From positions 1 through 10,247 of the forward strand of contig DSBX01000001.1 of the NCBI GenBank assembly GCA_011049385.1: a stretch of DNA of 10,247 nt. Direction: 5' to 3'. The DNA is from Caldifarciminota bacterium (GTDB lineage: Bacteria; Hydrothermota; Tepidihabitantia; Tepidihabitantales; Tepidihabitantaceae). Below are positions 1 to 6,062 of this stretch, in pieces; positions within the stretch are counted from its first letter, which is position 1, and every line of letters starts with the position of its first letter. The translations under genes and the position numbers were made by a program. The notes below the pieces were generated by a model. The model searched no databases. It saw only the letters and a program-made list of their open reading frames with translations, and had not been told where the DNA came from.

Positions 1-68
1 AGGCAGAGAAATCGGAACCCGCAAACTACCTCCGAAACCCAAACCAAGGCCCAAACCCCGACGGACGG

Positions 69-113
69 GCTATGACGTTTTCGCTGTGCATCAGCTATGA
101 CGTTTTCGCTGTG
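69..113. repeat. 20-bp perfect direct repeat upstream of thiL
   Basis: Two identical 20-bp copies (gctatgacgt...cgctgtg) lie at 69-88 and 94-113, separated by 5 bp (catca), giving a 25-bp period. They lie just upstream of the presumed thiL promoter. The preceding 60 bases are A/C-rich with several aaaccc-like runs and are clearly less GC-rich than the genes. The repeat could be a regulator-binding pair or the remnant of a local duplication; nothing in the sequence decides between them. Confidence 0.85.
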
Positions 114-135
114 GTTTGACACCGGCGGCGGCGGT

Positions 136-163
136 TTGCCCGGGCGCGCGAACCGGCTACAAT
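136..163 (+). promoter_or_regulatory. putative thiL promoter (TTGCCC-N16-TACAAT)
   Basis: A -10-like TACAAT (158-163) is preceded after 16 bp by TTGCCC (136-141), a 4/6 match to the -35 consensus. Only 5 nt separate the -10 hexamer from GTG 169, so initiation at the usual distance would fall on or next to the start codon and give a leaderless mRNA. A better -35 (TTGACA, 116-121) is 36 bp from this -10, too far to pair with it. Confidence 0.5.
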
Positions 164-168
164 CCGGT

Positions 169-1110
169 GTGCGCTACCGGGACGAGGACAGCTTCACCGC
201 CGCCCTCAGGCGGCGCCTGCCGTCACGCGGCCGGGTCCGCCTCGGCATCGGCGACGACGCGGCGGTGCTGGCCGGCGGCACCGTCCTGACCGTGGACGGC
301 TACCGGCAGGGCGTGCACTTCGACCTGCACTACCTCTCCTGGCGCGAAGTCGGCGCGCGCTGTGCCTGCGCCGCGCTCTCCGACGTGGTCGCGATGGGCG
401 CGCGGCCGGACGCGCTCTTCGTCACCCTCGCCCTGCCGCCCGCGGCCCGCCGCCGGGACGTGACGGCGCTCTACCGGGGCCTGGACTCGGTCTGCGCCCG
501 ACTCGGCTGTGAAATCGCCGGCGGCGATACCATCGCCGGCCGCGAGCTCCTGCTCGCCCTCGCCGCCACCGGCCGCACGCAATGCCCGTTGCTCCGTGCC
601 GGCGCCCGGCCCGGTGACGGGCTGTACCTGACCGGGCAGGCGGGCGCGGCCGAAACCGGCCGGCTCCGGCTTGCCCGCGACCCGGCGGCCTCGCGCCGCA
701 ACCCGGCGGTGAGCCGCCACGTCCGGCCCCGGCCCCGACTCGAGGCGATGCTCGCCCTCCGCCCGCGCATCACCGCCCTCATCGACACCTCGGACGGCAT
801 CGCCGGCGACGCCCGGCGCCTGGCCCGGGCGAGCGAAGTTCGCATCATCATCGCGCCGGAACACCTGCCGACCCTGACCGCAACCCGGACCCTCTGCCGC
901 CGGAGCGGCCGCGACTTGACCGAGTTCATCCTCACCGCCGGCGAAGACCACGAACTGCTCTTCTGCGCCCGCGGGCCGGTGCCGGGCCGCGCCGGCGCGG
1001 TCCCGGTCACGCGCATCGGCCGGGTCGAACGCGGCCGGGGGTTGTGGCTGGAACGCGCCGGCCGCCGGCAACGGCTGACCCTGCGCGGCTACGACCACCT
1101 GCGCCCCTGA
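169..1110 (+). CDS. thiL: Thiamine-monophosphate kinase
   Basis: ThiL phosphorylates thiamine monophosphate with ATP to thiamine diphosphate, the active cofactor, in the last step of thiamine biosynthesis; it is cytoplasmic. From GTG 169 the product is 313 aa, close to the ~325 aa of the E. coli enzyme. The PurM/AIR-synthase-like fold is recognisable from GIGDDAAV (26-33, Mg/ATP-binding aspartates), VDGYRQGVHFD (42-52), SDVVAMGA (71-78) and GGDT (118-121) in the N-terminal half, and DTSDGIAGD (206-214), AGEDHELLF (257-265) and GYDHL near the C-terminus. I chose GTG 169 because homologues begin about 20 residues before GIGDDAA and because a -10 box at 158-163 would lie inside any longer reading. 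An in-frame ATG at 97 lies within the direct repeat and would add 24 residues without family resemblance. The gene appears monocistronic; no other thi gene is in view. Confidence 0.93.
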   Translation: MRYRDEDSFTAALRRRLPSRGRVRLGIGDDAAVLAGGTVLTVDGYRQGVHFDLHYLSWREVGARCACAALSDVVAMGARPDALFVTLALPPAARRRDVTALYRGLDSVCARLGCEIAGGDTIAGRELLLALAATGRTQCPLLRAGARPGDGLYLTGQAGAAETGRLRLARDPAASRRNPAVSRHVRPRPRLEAMLALRPRITALIDTSDGIAGDARRLARASEVRIIIAPEHLPTLTATRTLCRRSGRDLTEFILTAGEDHELLFCARGPVPGRAGAVPVTRIGRVERGRGLWLERAGRRQRLTLRGYDHLRP

Positions 1111-1139
1111 GCGGCAAAGCCCGCGTCCCGCCCAGCCAT

Positions 1140-1182
1140 ACTGGATAAGCTGTTGATAAGCTGTGGACAAGCCTGTGGAACA
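1140..1182 (+). promoter_or_regulatory. cluster of four DnaA-box-like 9-mers
   Basis: Against the DnaA box TGTGGATAA the matches are actggataa (1140-1148, 7/9), tgttgataa (1151-1159, 8/9), tgtggacaa (1162-1170, 8/9) and tgtggaaca (1174-1182, 7/9). All are in the same orientation, with start-to-start steps of 11, 11 and 12 bp, about one helical turn. The region is in effect a degenerate tandem repeat of an 11-mer (ggataagctgt). It sits about 130-170 bp upstream of the nrdR-nrdD promoter. DnaA boxes upstream of nrdAB control that operon in E. coli, so a role in tying dNTP synthesis to replication is possible. Being part of a replication origin is the alternative, though no dnaA, dnaN, rnpA or rpmH is in the window. 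Confidence 0.5.
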
Positions 1183-1310
1183 GTATTCGCCACGCCTGGC
1201 CCGGCTGATACACTCTCCCGCTTTGTTGCAATATCTGTCGGGGCGTCTTGACGCGATAAGGACGAGCAATGCGGTAACTTGCCGAATTGTATGGATGGCT
1301 GAACCAGTTC

Positions 1311-1339
1311 TTGACATATCAACCGGTTGCGGCTATAAC
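1311..1339 (+). promoter_or_regulatory. promoter of the nrdR-nrdD-DUF167 operon (TTGACA-N17-TATAAC)
   Basis: A perfect -35 TTGACA (1311-1316), optimal 17-bp spacer and TATAAC (1334-1339, 5/6) stand out in a locally AT-richer gap. The nrdR ATG at 1355 begins 16 nt after the end of the -10, so the expected transcript leader is only about 8-10 nt. It contains no purine-rich Shine-Dalgarno sequence. Confidence 0.75.
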
Positions 1340-1347
1340 CTTAGGCG

Positions 1348-1363
1348 CTACTATATGAAGTGT
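1348..1363 (+). promoter_or_regulatory. possible NrdR box over the nrdR start codon
   Basis: The 16-mer ctactatatgaagtgt matches the remembered NrdR-box consensus acaCtATATatAgtgt at 12 of 16 positions, including an AT-rich core that is rare in this GC-rich DNA. It covers the nrdR ATG, so binding could give autorepression. Two cautions apply: NrdR normally binds two boxes about 31-32 bp apart and no convincing second box is seen, and the right half is constrained by encoding the invariant MKCP start of the protein. Confidence 0.3.
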
Positions 1364-1882
1364 CCATTCTGCGAAGCTGACGACGACCAGGTGCTCGACT
1401 CGCGCCCGGCTCAGGGCGGGACCGCCATCCGTCGCCGCCGCGAATGCGGCGGTTGCGGTCGCCGGTTCACGACCTACGAGAGCGTCGAGCGCACCTCGCT
1501 CGCGGTCGTGAAACGCGACGGCCGGCGCGAGCCGTACGACCGCCAGAAACTGCTCGCCGGTATCCTGCTTGCGCTCCGCAAGCGGCCGGTGAGCCGCGAG
1601 CAGGTCGAGAAAATGGTGGACGGCATCGAAGCTACCCTCGCCGAACAGCACCGCCTCGAAATCAGTTCCCGCGAGCTGGGCGGACTGGTGCTGGCCCGGC
1701 TCCGCGCGCTTGACCCGGTCGCCTACGTCAGGTTCGCTTCCGTCTACCGGCAGTTTGATGACGCCGAGCAGTTCGTGTCCGAGCTTACCAACCTCATGAA
1801 AGGGGGCAGCAGTGCCGATTCCGGGGGACAAGGCCCGTCCGGACTTCGTCGGTCAGAACGAAGCCCGAAGCCCGCAATCTGA
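1355..1882 (+). CDS. nrdR: Transcriptional repressor NrdR
   Basis: NrdR senses the (d)ATP state through an ATP-cone and represses ribonucleotide reductase genes by binding NrdR boxes. The 175-aa product begins MKCPFC. A zinc ribbon uses C3/C6 and C31/C34 (CPFC...CGGC) with the conserved DSR at 15-17 and RRFTTYE at 36-42. An ATP-cone follows at about 49-139 (VVKRDGRREPYDRQKL onward), ending in the typical YVRFASVYRQF. The family is usually 150-160 aa; the last ~25 residues (after NLMKGG) are low-complexity and overlap the 5' end of nrdD in another frame. ATG 1355 is clear because the MKCP start is near-universal in the family. The gene opens an operon with nrdD, a probable direct target, consistent with autoregulated dNTP synthesis. 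Confidence 0.95.
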   Translation: MKCPFCEADDDQVLDSRPAQGGTAIRRRRECGGCGRRFTTYESVERTSLAVVKRDGRREPYDRQKLLAGILLALRKRPVSREQVEKMVDGIEATLAEQHRLEISSRELGGLVLARLRALDPVAYVRFASVYRQFDDAEQFVSELTNLMKGGSSADSGGQGPSGLRRSERSPKPAI

Positions 1883-4331
1883 CGCCGACGGCCGGGAAGA
1901 ACAGGAGGCGGTGGAAAGCCGTCCACCCGCGTTCCCGCACGTCCGCAAGCGCAACGGCAAGGTCGTGCCGTTCGACCCGAACCGCATCGTCGAGGCCATC
2001 TACCTCGCCGCCCGGTCGGTCGGGGTCGAGAACCGCAATCTCGCCATCCGTCTCGCCAACCAGGTCGTGCGTCAACTGGCGGCGCAGGAGCGGCCGCCGC
2101 AGAGCGAGCCCACGGTCGAGGAAATCCAGGACATGGTCGAGAGCGTGCTCATCGCCGGCAACCAGGCCCGCATCGCCAAGTCCTACATCCTCTACCGCGA
2201 GCGCCGCAACCGCGCGCGCATCAGCAAACTGCTCAGCGGTTCCGAGGAATCCACCCAGTACGCGGTGTTCGTCCGGACCACCGACGAGGAGGTGCTGAAG
2301 TGGGACCGCTCCCGGATTACCCGCGCGCTCGTCCGCGAAACCCACCTGCCGCCCGCGGTCGCCGATAAGATTGCGACCGAGGTCGAAGACGTCATCGTCA
2401 ACGCCAAGGTCAAGAATCTCAACACCGGCCTGGTCCGGGAAATCGTCAACGCCAAGCTCGTCGAGCACGGCTACGAGGAACAGCGCAAGCGCCACACCCG
2501 GCTGGGCGTGCCGCTCTACGACGTCGAGCGCATCCTGATGCACCCGAACAAGGAAAACGCGAACATCCCGCACAATCCCGAGGCGACGAACATGACCCTC
2601 GCCGAGTGGATAAACAAGCAGTTCGCGCTCGCCTCGGTCTTCGACCCGGACATCGCCGATGCCCATACCTCGGGCGACATCCACCTTCACGACCTGGGCT
2701 TCATCAACCGGCCCTACTGCTCGGGCCAGTCGCTGGAATACGTCAAGAAGTTCGGGCTTAACCTGCCCAACGCGCTCTCGACCGCGAAGCCGCCCCGGCA
2801 CCCCGAGACCCTGCTCGCCCAGATGGTCAAGTTCTCGGCCGCGCTCCAGGGCCACTTCGCCGGCGCCATCGGCTGGGACGCGGTCAATCTCTTCATCGCG
2901 CCGTTCACCGAGGGGATGAGCGACAAGGAGGTCCACCAGCTCGCCCAGATGCTCATCTTCGAGTACTCCCAGCAGAACGTCGCCCGCGGCGGCCAGGCCA
3001 TCTTCTCCGACGTCAACCTTTACTGGGAGGTGCCGAAGCACTTCGAGGACGTGGACGCCATCGGCCCGGGCGGCACCTACACCGGCCGCAAGTACCGCGA
3101 CTACCTGCCCGAGGCCCAGCGCTTCGTCTGGGCGATGTTCGACGTCTACAAGGACGGCGACGCCTCGGGCCGGCCGTTCTTCTTCCCCAAGCCGCTGGTG
3201 CACATGACCAGCCGCTTCTTCGAGACCCCGGGCTGGGAAGACTTCCTGTTCCACATCTCCGACGTCGCGACCGACAAGGGTAACACCTACTTCGTCTTCG
3301 ACCGGGGCGACACCGCCAAGATCAGCGAGTGCTGCCGGCTCAGCTTCAAGCTCAACGAGGGCGACCTCCGCGACGCCGCCACGCCCTGGAAGATGCGCTA
3401 CTCCGCGCTCCAGAACGTCACCCTCAACCTGCCCCGCATCGCCTACAAAGCCAACCATAACGACACCGAGCTGTTCAAGCTCCTGCGCGAGACGCTCGAG
3501 GTCTCGGTCCGCGCCCACCTCCAGAAGAAGACCTTCCTCGACAAACTGCTCAAGCTCGGGCAGGACGGCCCGCTCGCGCTCCTGACGATGGACCTCGACG
3601 GCGAGCCCTACCTCCGGATGCGGCGGGCGACCTTCCTCATCGGCATCCTCGGCCTCAACGAACTCGTCCAGTACCACCTCGGCGGTCAGCTCCACCAATC
3701 CGAGGAAGCGTTCAAGTTCGGGCTCAAGGTCGTCGCCTTCCTCCAGCTCGAATGCCACCGGCTCTCGCGGGAGCACGAGCTCCACTTCGTCCTCGAACAG
3801 ACCCCGGCCGAGTCCACCGCCTACCGCTTCGCCCGGCTCGACCTCGCCGCCTTCCCCGACCACGCCCAGCAGGTCGTCAAGGGGAGCATCGAAGAAAGCT
3901 CGACCTACTACACCAACTCGACCTACCTCAACGTCGCCGAAGCGGTGGACCCGATTGACCGCGTCTACCGCGAGGGCAAGTTCCACGATATGATCGAGGC
4001 CGGCGCGCTCACCCACGTCTGGCTCGCCGACGCCCGGCCGCCGAAGGAATCGGTCGCCGCCTTCGTGCGCAAGACCTACGACACCACCCGCAACGCCCAG
4101 ATCGCCTTCTCGCCCGAGTTCACCGCCTGCCGCTGCGGCAAGACGACGCGGGGCCTGACCGATGTCTGCCCCTACTGCGGCTCGGCCGAGGTGGACTTCA
4201 TCACCCGGGTCACCGGCTACTTCTCCCGGGTTTCGGGCTGGAACGCGGGCAAGCGGGCCGAACTGCTGGACCGCTACAAGTCCGGTCTCGGCCGCACCGG
4301 CGGCACGCCGGCGCGCACGCCCGGCGTTTGA
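1812..4331 (+). CDS. nrdD: Anaerobic (class III) ribonucleoside-triphosphate reductase
   Basis: NrdD reduces ribonucleoside triphosphates to deoxynucleotides under anoxia using an oxygen-sensitive glycyl radical installed by the radical SAM activase NrdG. The 839-aa reading begins with a charged low-complexity stretch (1-36). An ATP-cone follows at about 44-140 (VRKRNGKVVPFDPNRIVEAI) and a second cone-like segment at about 151-225 (VFVRTTDEEVLKWDRSRI). The catalytic barrel carries HLHDLGFINRPYCSG (thiyl-type C303) and ECCRLSF (C507/C508). A C-terminal zinc site (C773, C775, C786, C789) and the glycyl-radical motif RVTGYF (G802) follow. The length exceeds E. coli NrdD (712 aa) because of the second cone. 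GTG 1812 has AGGGGG five nt upstream but makes a 71-bp overlap with nrdR; GTG 1911 (codon 34), 28 bp after the nrdR stop, is an alternative that loses no domain. No nrdG follows, so the activase must be elsewhere. Confidence 0.95.
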   Translation: MPIPGDKARPDFVGQNEARSPQSDADGREEQEAVESRPPAFPHVRKRNGKVVPFDPNRIVEAIYLAARSVGVENRNLAIRLANQVVRQLAAQERPPQSEPTVEEIQDMVESVLIAGNQARIAKSYILYRERRNRARISKLLSGSEESTQYAVFVRTTDEEVLKWDRSRITRALVRETHLPPAVADKIATEVEDVIVNAKVKNLNTGLVREIVNAKLVEHGYEEQRKRHTRLGVPLYDVERILMHPNKENANIPHNPEATNMTLAEWINKQFALASVFDPDIADAHTSGDIHLHDLGFINRPYCSGQSLEYVKKFGLNLPNALSTAKPPRHPETLLAQMVKFSAALQGHFAGAIGWDAVNLFIAPFTEGMSDKEVHQLAQMLIFEYSQQNVARGGQAIFSDVNLYWEVPKHFEDVDAIGPGGTYTGRKYRDYLPEAQRFVWAMFDVYKDGDASGRPFFFPKPLVHMTSRFFETPGWEDFLFHISDVATDKGNTYFVFDRGDTAKISECCRLSFKLNEGDLRDAATPWKMRYSALQNVTLNLPRIAYKANHNDTELFKLLRETLEVSVRAHLQKKTFLDKLLKLGQDGPLALLTMDLDGEPYLRMRRATFLIGILGLNELVQYHLGGQLHQSEEAFKFGLKVVAFLQLECHRLSREHELHFVLEQTPAESTAYRFARLDLAAFPDHAQQVVKGSIEESSTYYTNSTYLNVAEAVDPIDRVYREGKFHDMIEAGALTHVWLADARPPKESVAAFVRKTYDTTRNAQIAFSPEFTACRCGKTTRGLTDVCPYCGSAEVDFITRVTGYFSRVSGWNAGKRAELLDRYKSGLGRTGGTPARTPGV

Positions 4332-4549
4332 GAATCAGGGTAACGGTTCGGCCCGGCAGTCGGACCGAAGGCATCGAGGAGCGGCCCGGCGGGCCGCTCC
4401 TCGTCAAAGTCCGGGCGCCGGCCCGGGACGGGCTCGCCAACGAAGCGGTAATCATCGCGGTCGCCCGGCACTACCGGGTGCCGAAGAGCCGGGTCCGGCT
4501 CGTCCGCGGCCACACCGGCCGGGATAAGGTGCTGGACCTGCCCGACTGA
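4328..4549 (+). CDS. DUF167 / YggU-family protein
   Basis: This 73-aa protein matches the small DUF167 (YggU) family: RIRVTVRPGSRTEGIEE at the start, then LLVKVRAPARDGLANEAVIIAVARHY and a basic C-terminal part (VPKSRVRLVRGHTGRDKVLDL). The family is widespread and structurally known, but its function is not established. The length is slightly below the usual ~75-100 aa. The start is TTG 4328, whose last two bases form part of the nrdD stop (TTGA overlap), which implies translational coupling. An ordinary start further downstream would remove the conserved first strand. A 13-bp perfect hairpin lies within codons 16-26. The stop is 9 bp from the convergent rng stop. Confidence 0.85.
   Translation: MRIRVTVRPGSRTEGIEERPGGPLLVKVRAPARDGLANEAVIIAVARHYRVPKSRVRLVRGHTGRDKVLDLPD
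4375..4403. repeat. 13-bp perfect hairpin inside the DUF167 gene
   Basis: Arms cgaggagcggccc (4375-4387) and gggccgctcctcg (4391-4403) are exact reverse complements around a 3-nt loop (ggc). The structure begins 44 bp after the nrdD stop codon. No T-run follows, so it is not a standard intrinsic terminator. It might still slow ribosomes or protect the 3' end of nrdD mRNA. Confidence 0.8.
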
Positions 4550-4558
4550 CCCGGCCCG

Positions 4559-6058
4559 CTACTCCGCGTACTCGACCAGCAGTCGGAAATCGGTGGGCTG
4601 GATCTGAAAGTCGGTCTTCACGTCAATCGCCAGCCGGTAGCGCTTGGCGAACTCGGCCAGCCGGTCGTACCAGTCCGCGGTCAGGTAGTCGGTAATCCAG
4701 GGCGCGGCCATCACCCGAATGCGGCGGCCCGCAATCTTCGGCAGTTTCGCCAGTATCGCCCGCTCGATCTTCATCGCCACCTCGGCCCGGGACCGGACCC
4801 GGCCCGAACCCTTGCAGGTCGGGCAGGTCTCGCACATCGCGTACATCATCCCCGGCCGGGTGCGCTCGCGGGTCATCTCGAGCAGGCCGAACCGGCTCAT
4901 CCGCGAGTAGTCCGCCTTGGCCCGGTCGTTGGCGAGCTGGGCGCGGAGCTCGGCGACGACCTTCTCGATGTTCTTCTGGTCGTTCATGTCGATGAAGTCC
5001 ACGATGATGAGCCCGGCCAGGTCGCGCAGTCTTATCTGGCGGGCGATCTCCGCCGCCGCCTCGATGTTGGTCGAGAAAATCAGCTTCTCGGGGTCGTCCT
5101 CCTTGGCGGAACGGCCGGTGTTGACGTCGATCGCGACCATCGCCTCGGTCTGGTCAATGGTGATGAACCCGCCCGACTTCAGCCAGAGCCGCTTCTGGAA
5201 GACCCGGTCGAGCTCGGCCTCGACCCCGGCCTGCTCCAGCAGGGGCACCTCGCCCCGGTAGAGCTCGACCTTGCGCTTCAGCCGCGGCGCGACCTGGTCG
5301 AGGTAGTCGAGAATCTCACGGTGCCGTTCCTCGCTGTCCACGACGACCTTCTCGACCTCGCCGGTGAAGATGTCCCGCACCAGCTTGACGCCGATGGAAG
5401 GCTCGTCGTAGACCACCGCCGGCGGCTTGGCCGCCTCGGCCCGGTCGCGCATCTGCTCCCAGGTCCGTTCCAACTGGCGGTACTCATCGGCCAGCTCCTC
5501 GGGTTTCGCCTTCGCGGCCACGGTCCGGATGATGAGCCCGGCGTGCCGAGACTTGAACTTCCTGGCCGCCGCGCGCAGGCGACTGCGCTCGCGCCGGTCG
5601 AAGATCCGGCGCGAGATACCGACCCGCTCCGCGTTCGGGAAGTAGACCAAGTACCGCCCCGGGATCGAGACGTACGAGGTCAGCCGCGCGCCCTTCTCCG
5701 CGAACGGGTCCTTGACGACCTGGACGAGAATATCCTCGTTCTCCTTCAGGCTGATCATCCGGGACCGGTCGTTGTCGCCCCGGCCCTTATCGTTCTTGCC
5801 CTCATCCTCGTCGTCGAGGGCCTCGAACTCCGGGATCTCGTTCAGCGGCAGGAAGCCGTTCTTGCGCAGGCCGATGTGGATGAACGCCCCGCGCAGACCG
5901 GGCACGACGTTCTCGACCCGGCCCTTGTAGACCCGGCCGACCAGGTTCCGGCTCTCCTCGCGCTCGACGTAGAATTCGACCAGCCGGTCGTCCTCGATGA
6001 TGCCGACCCTGGTCTCCCACTCGTTGGCGCTGATGACGATCTTCGTCTTGACACTCAT
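4559..6058 (-). CDS. rng: Ribonuclease G/E family endoribonuclease
   Basis: This is a single-strand-specific endoribonuclease that matures rRNA and initiates mRNA decay; RNase G lacks the long C-terminal scaffold of RNase E. The product is 499 aa against 489 for E. coli RNase G, so it is a G-type length. An S1 domain occupies about 39-128 (GRVYKGRVENVVPGLRGAFIHIG) and is interrupted by an acidic insert (DDEDEGKNDKGRGDND, about 82-97). The DNase I-like catalytic core holds AIDVNTG (D311, N313) and LAGLIIVDFIDM (D354), the metal-binding carboxylates. The zinc-link CPTC is at C412/C415, followed by the small domain. I chose ATG 6058 because GGAGGA (6072-6067) stands 8 nt upstream and homologues start here; an in-frame start 45 bp upstream lies inside the preceding gene. 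It follows the radical SAM gene by 4 bp, a pairing I recall from many bacteria, so the two are almost certainly co-transcribed. Confidence 0.95.
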   Translation of the reverse strand: MSVKTKIVISANEWETRVGIIEDDRLVEFYVEREESRNLVGRVYKGRVENVVPGLRGAFIHIGLRKNGFLPLNEIPEFEALDDEDEGKNDKGRGDNDRSRMISLKENEDILVQVVKDPFAEKGARLTSYVSIPGRYLVYFPNAERVGISRRIFDRRERSRLRAAARKFKSRHAGLIIRTVAAKAKPEELADEYRQLERTWEQMRDRAEAAKPPAVVYDEPSIGVKLVRDIFTGEVEKVVVDSEERHREILDYLDQVAPRLKRKVELYRGEVPLLEQAGVEAELDRVFQKRLWLKSGGFITIDQTEAMVAIDVNTGRSAKEDDPEKLIFSTNIEAAAEIARQIRLRDLAGLIIVDFIDMNDQKNIEKVVAELRAQLANDRAKADYSRMSRFGLLEMTRERTRPGMMYAMCETCPTCKGSGRVRSRAEVAMKIERAILAKLPKIAGRRIRVMAAPWITDYLTADWYDRLAEFAKRYRLAIDVKTDFQIQPTDFRLLVEYAE

Positions 6059-6062
6059 CAAA

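Noticed and set aside
1..100. Possible 3' end of an upstream gene (open frames reaching stops near 75, 100 and 119)
   Set aside because: All three forward frames stay open only briefly and encode Pro/Thr/Lys-rich low complexity caused by A/C-rich DNA; no frame can be preferred.
1243..1254. Short palindrome gcgtc-tt-gacgc in the thiL-nrdR gap
   Set aside because: Five-bp arms are expected by chance in GC-rich DNA, and the TTGACG within it has no -10 at proper spacing.
223..1317. Open frame antisense to thiL running into the intergenic gap
   Set aside because: It opposes the conserved thiL motifs and its extra part covers the DnaA-box-like array and the nrdR promoter; no family resemblance.
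1794..4016. Long open frame antisense to nrdD (740 codons)
   Set aside because: It is an exact antisense shadow of an unmistakable nrdD; the product is a composition-driven Val/Glu/Asp/Gly-rich sequence with no domain, as expected from GC-rich codon bias.
4549..4561. Bidirectional terminator between the convergent stops of DUF167 and rng
   Set aside because: Only 9 bp separate the stops and there is no stem with a T-run on either strand; any termination would have to lie inside a coding region.
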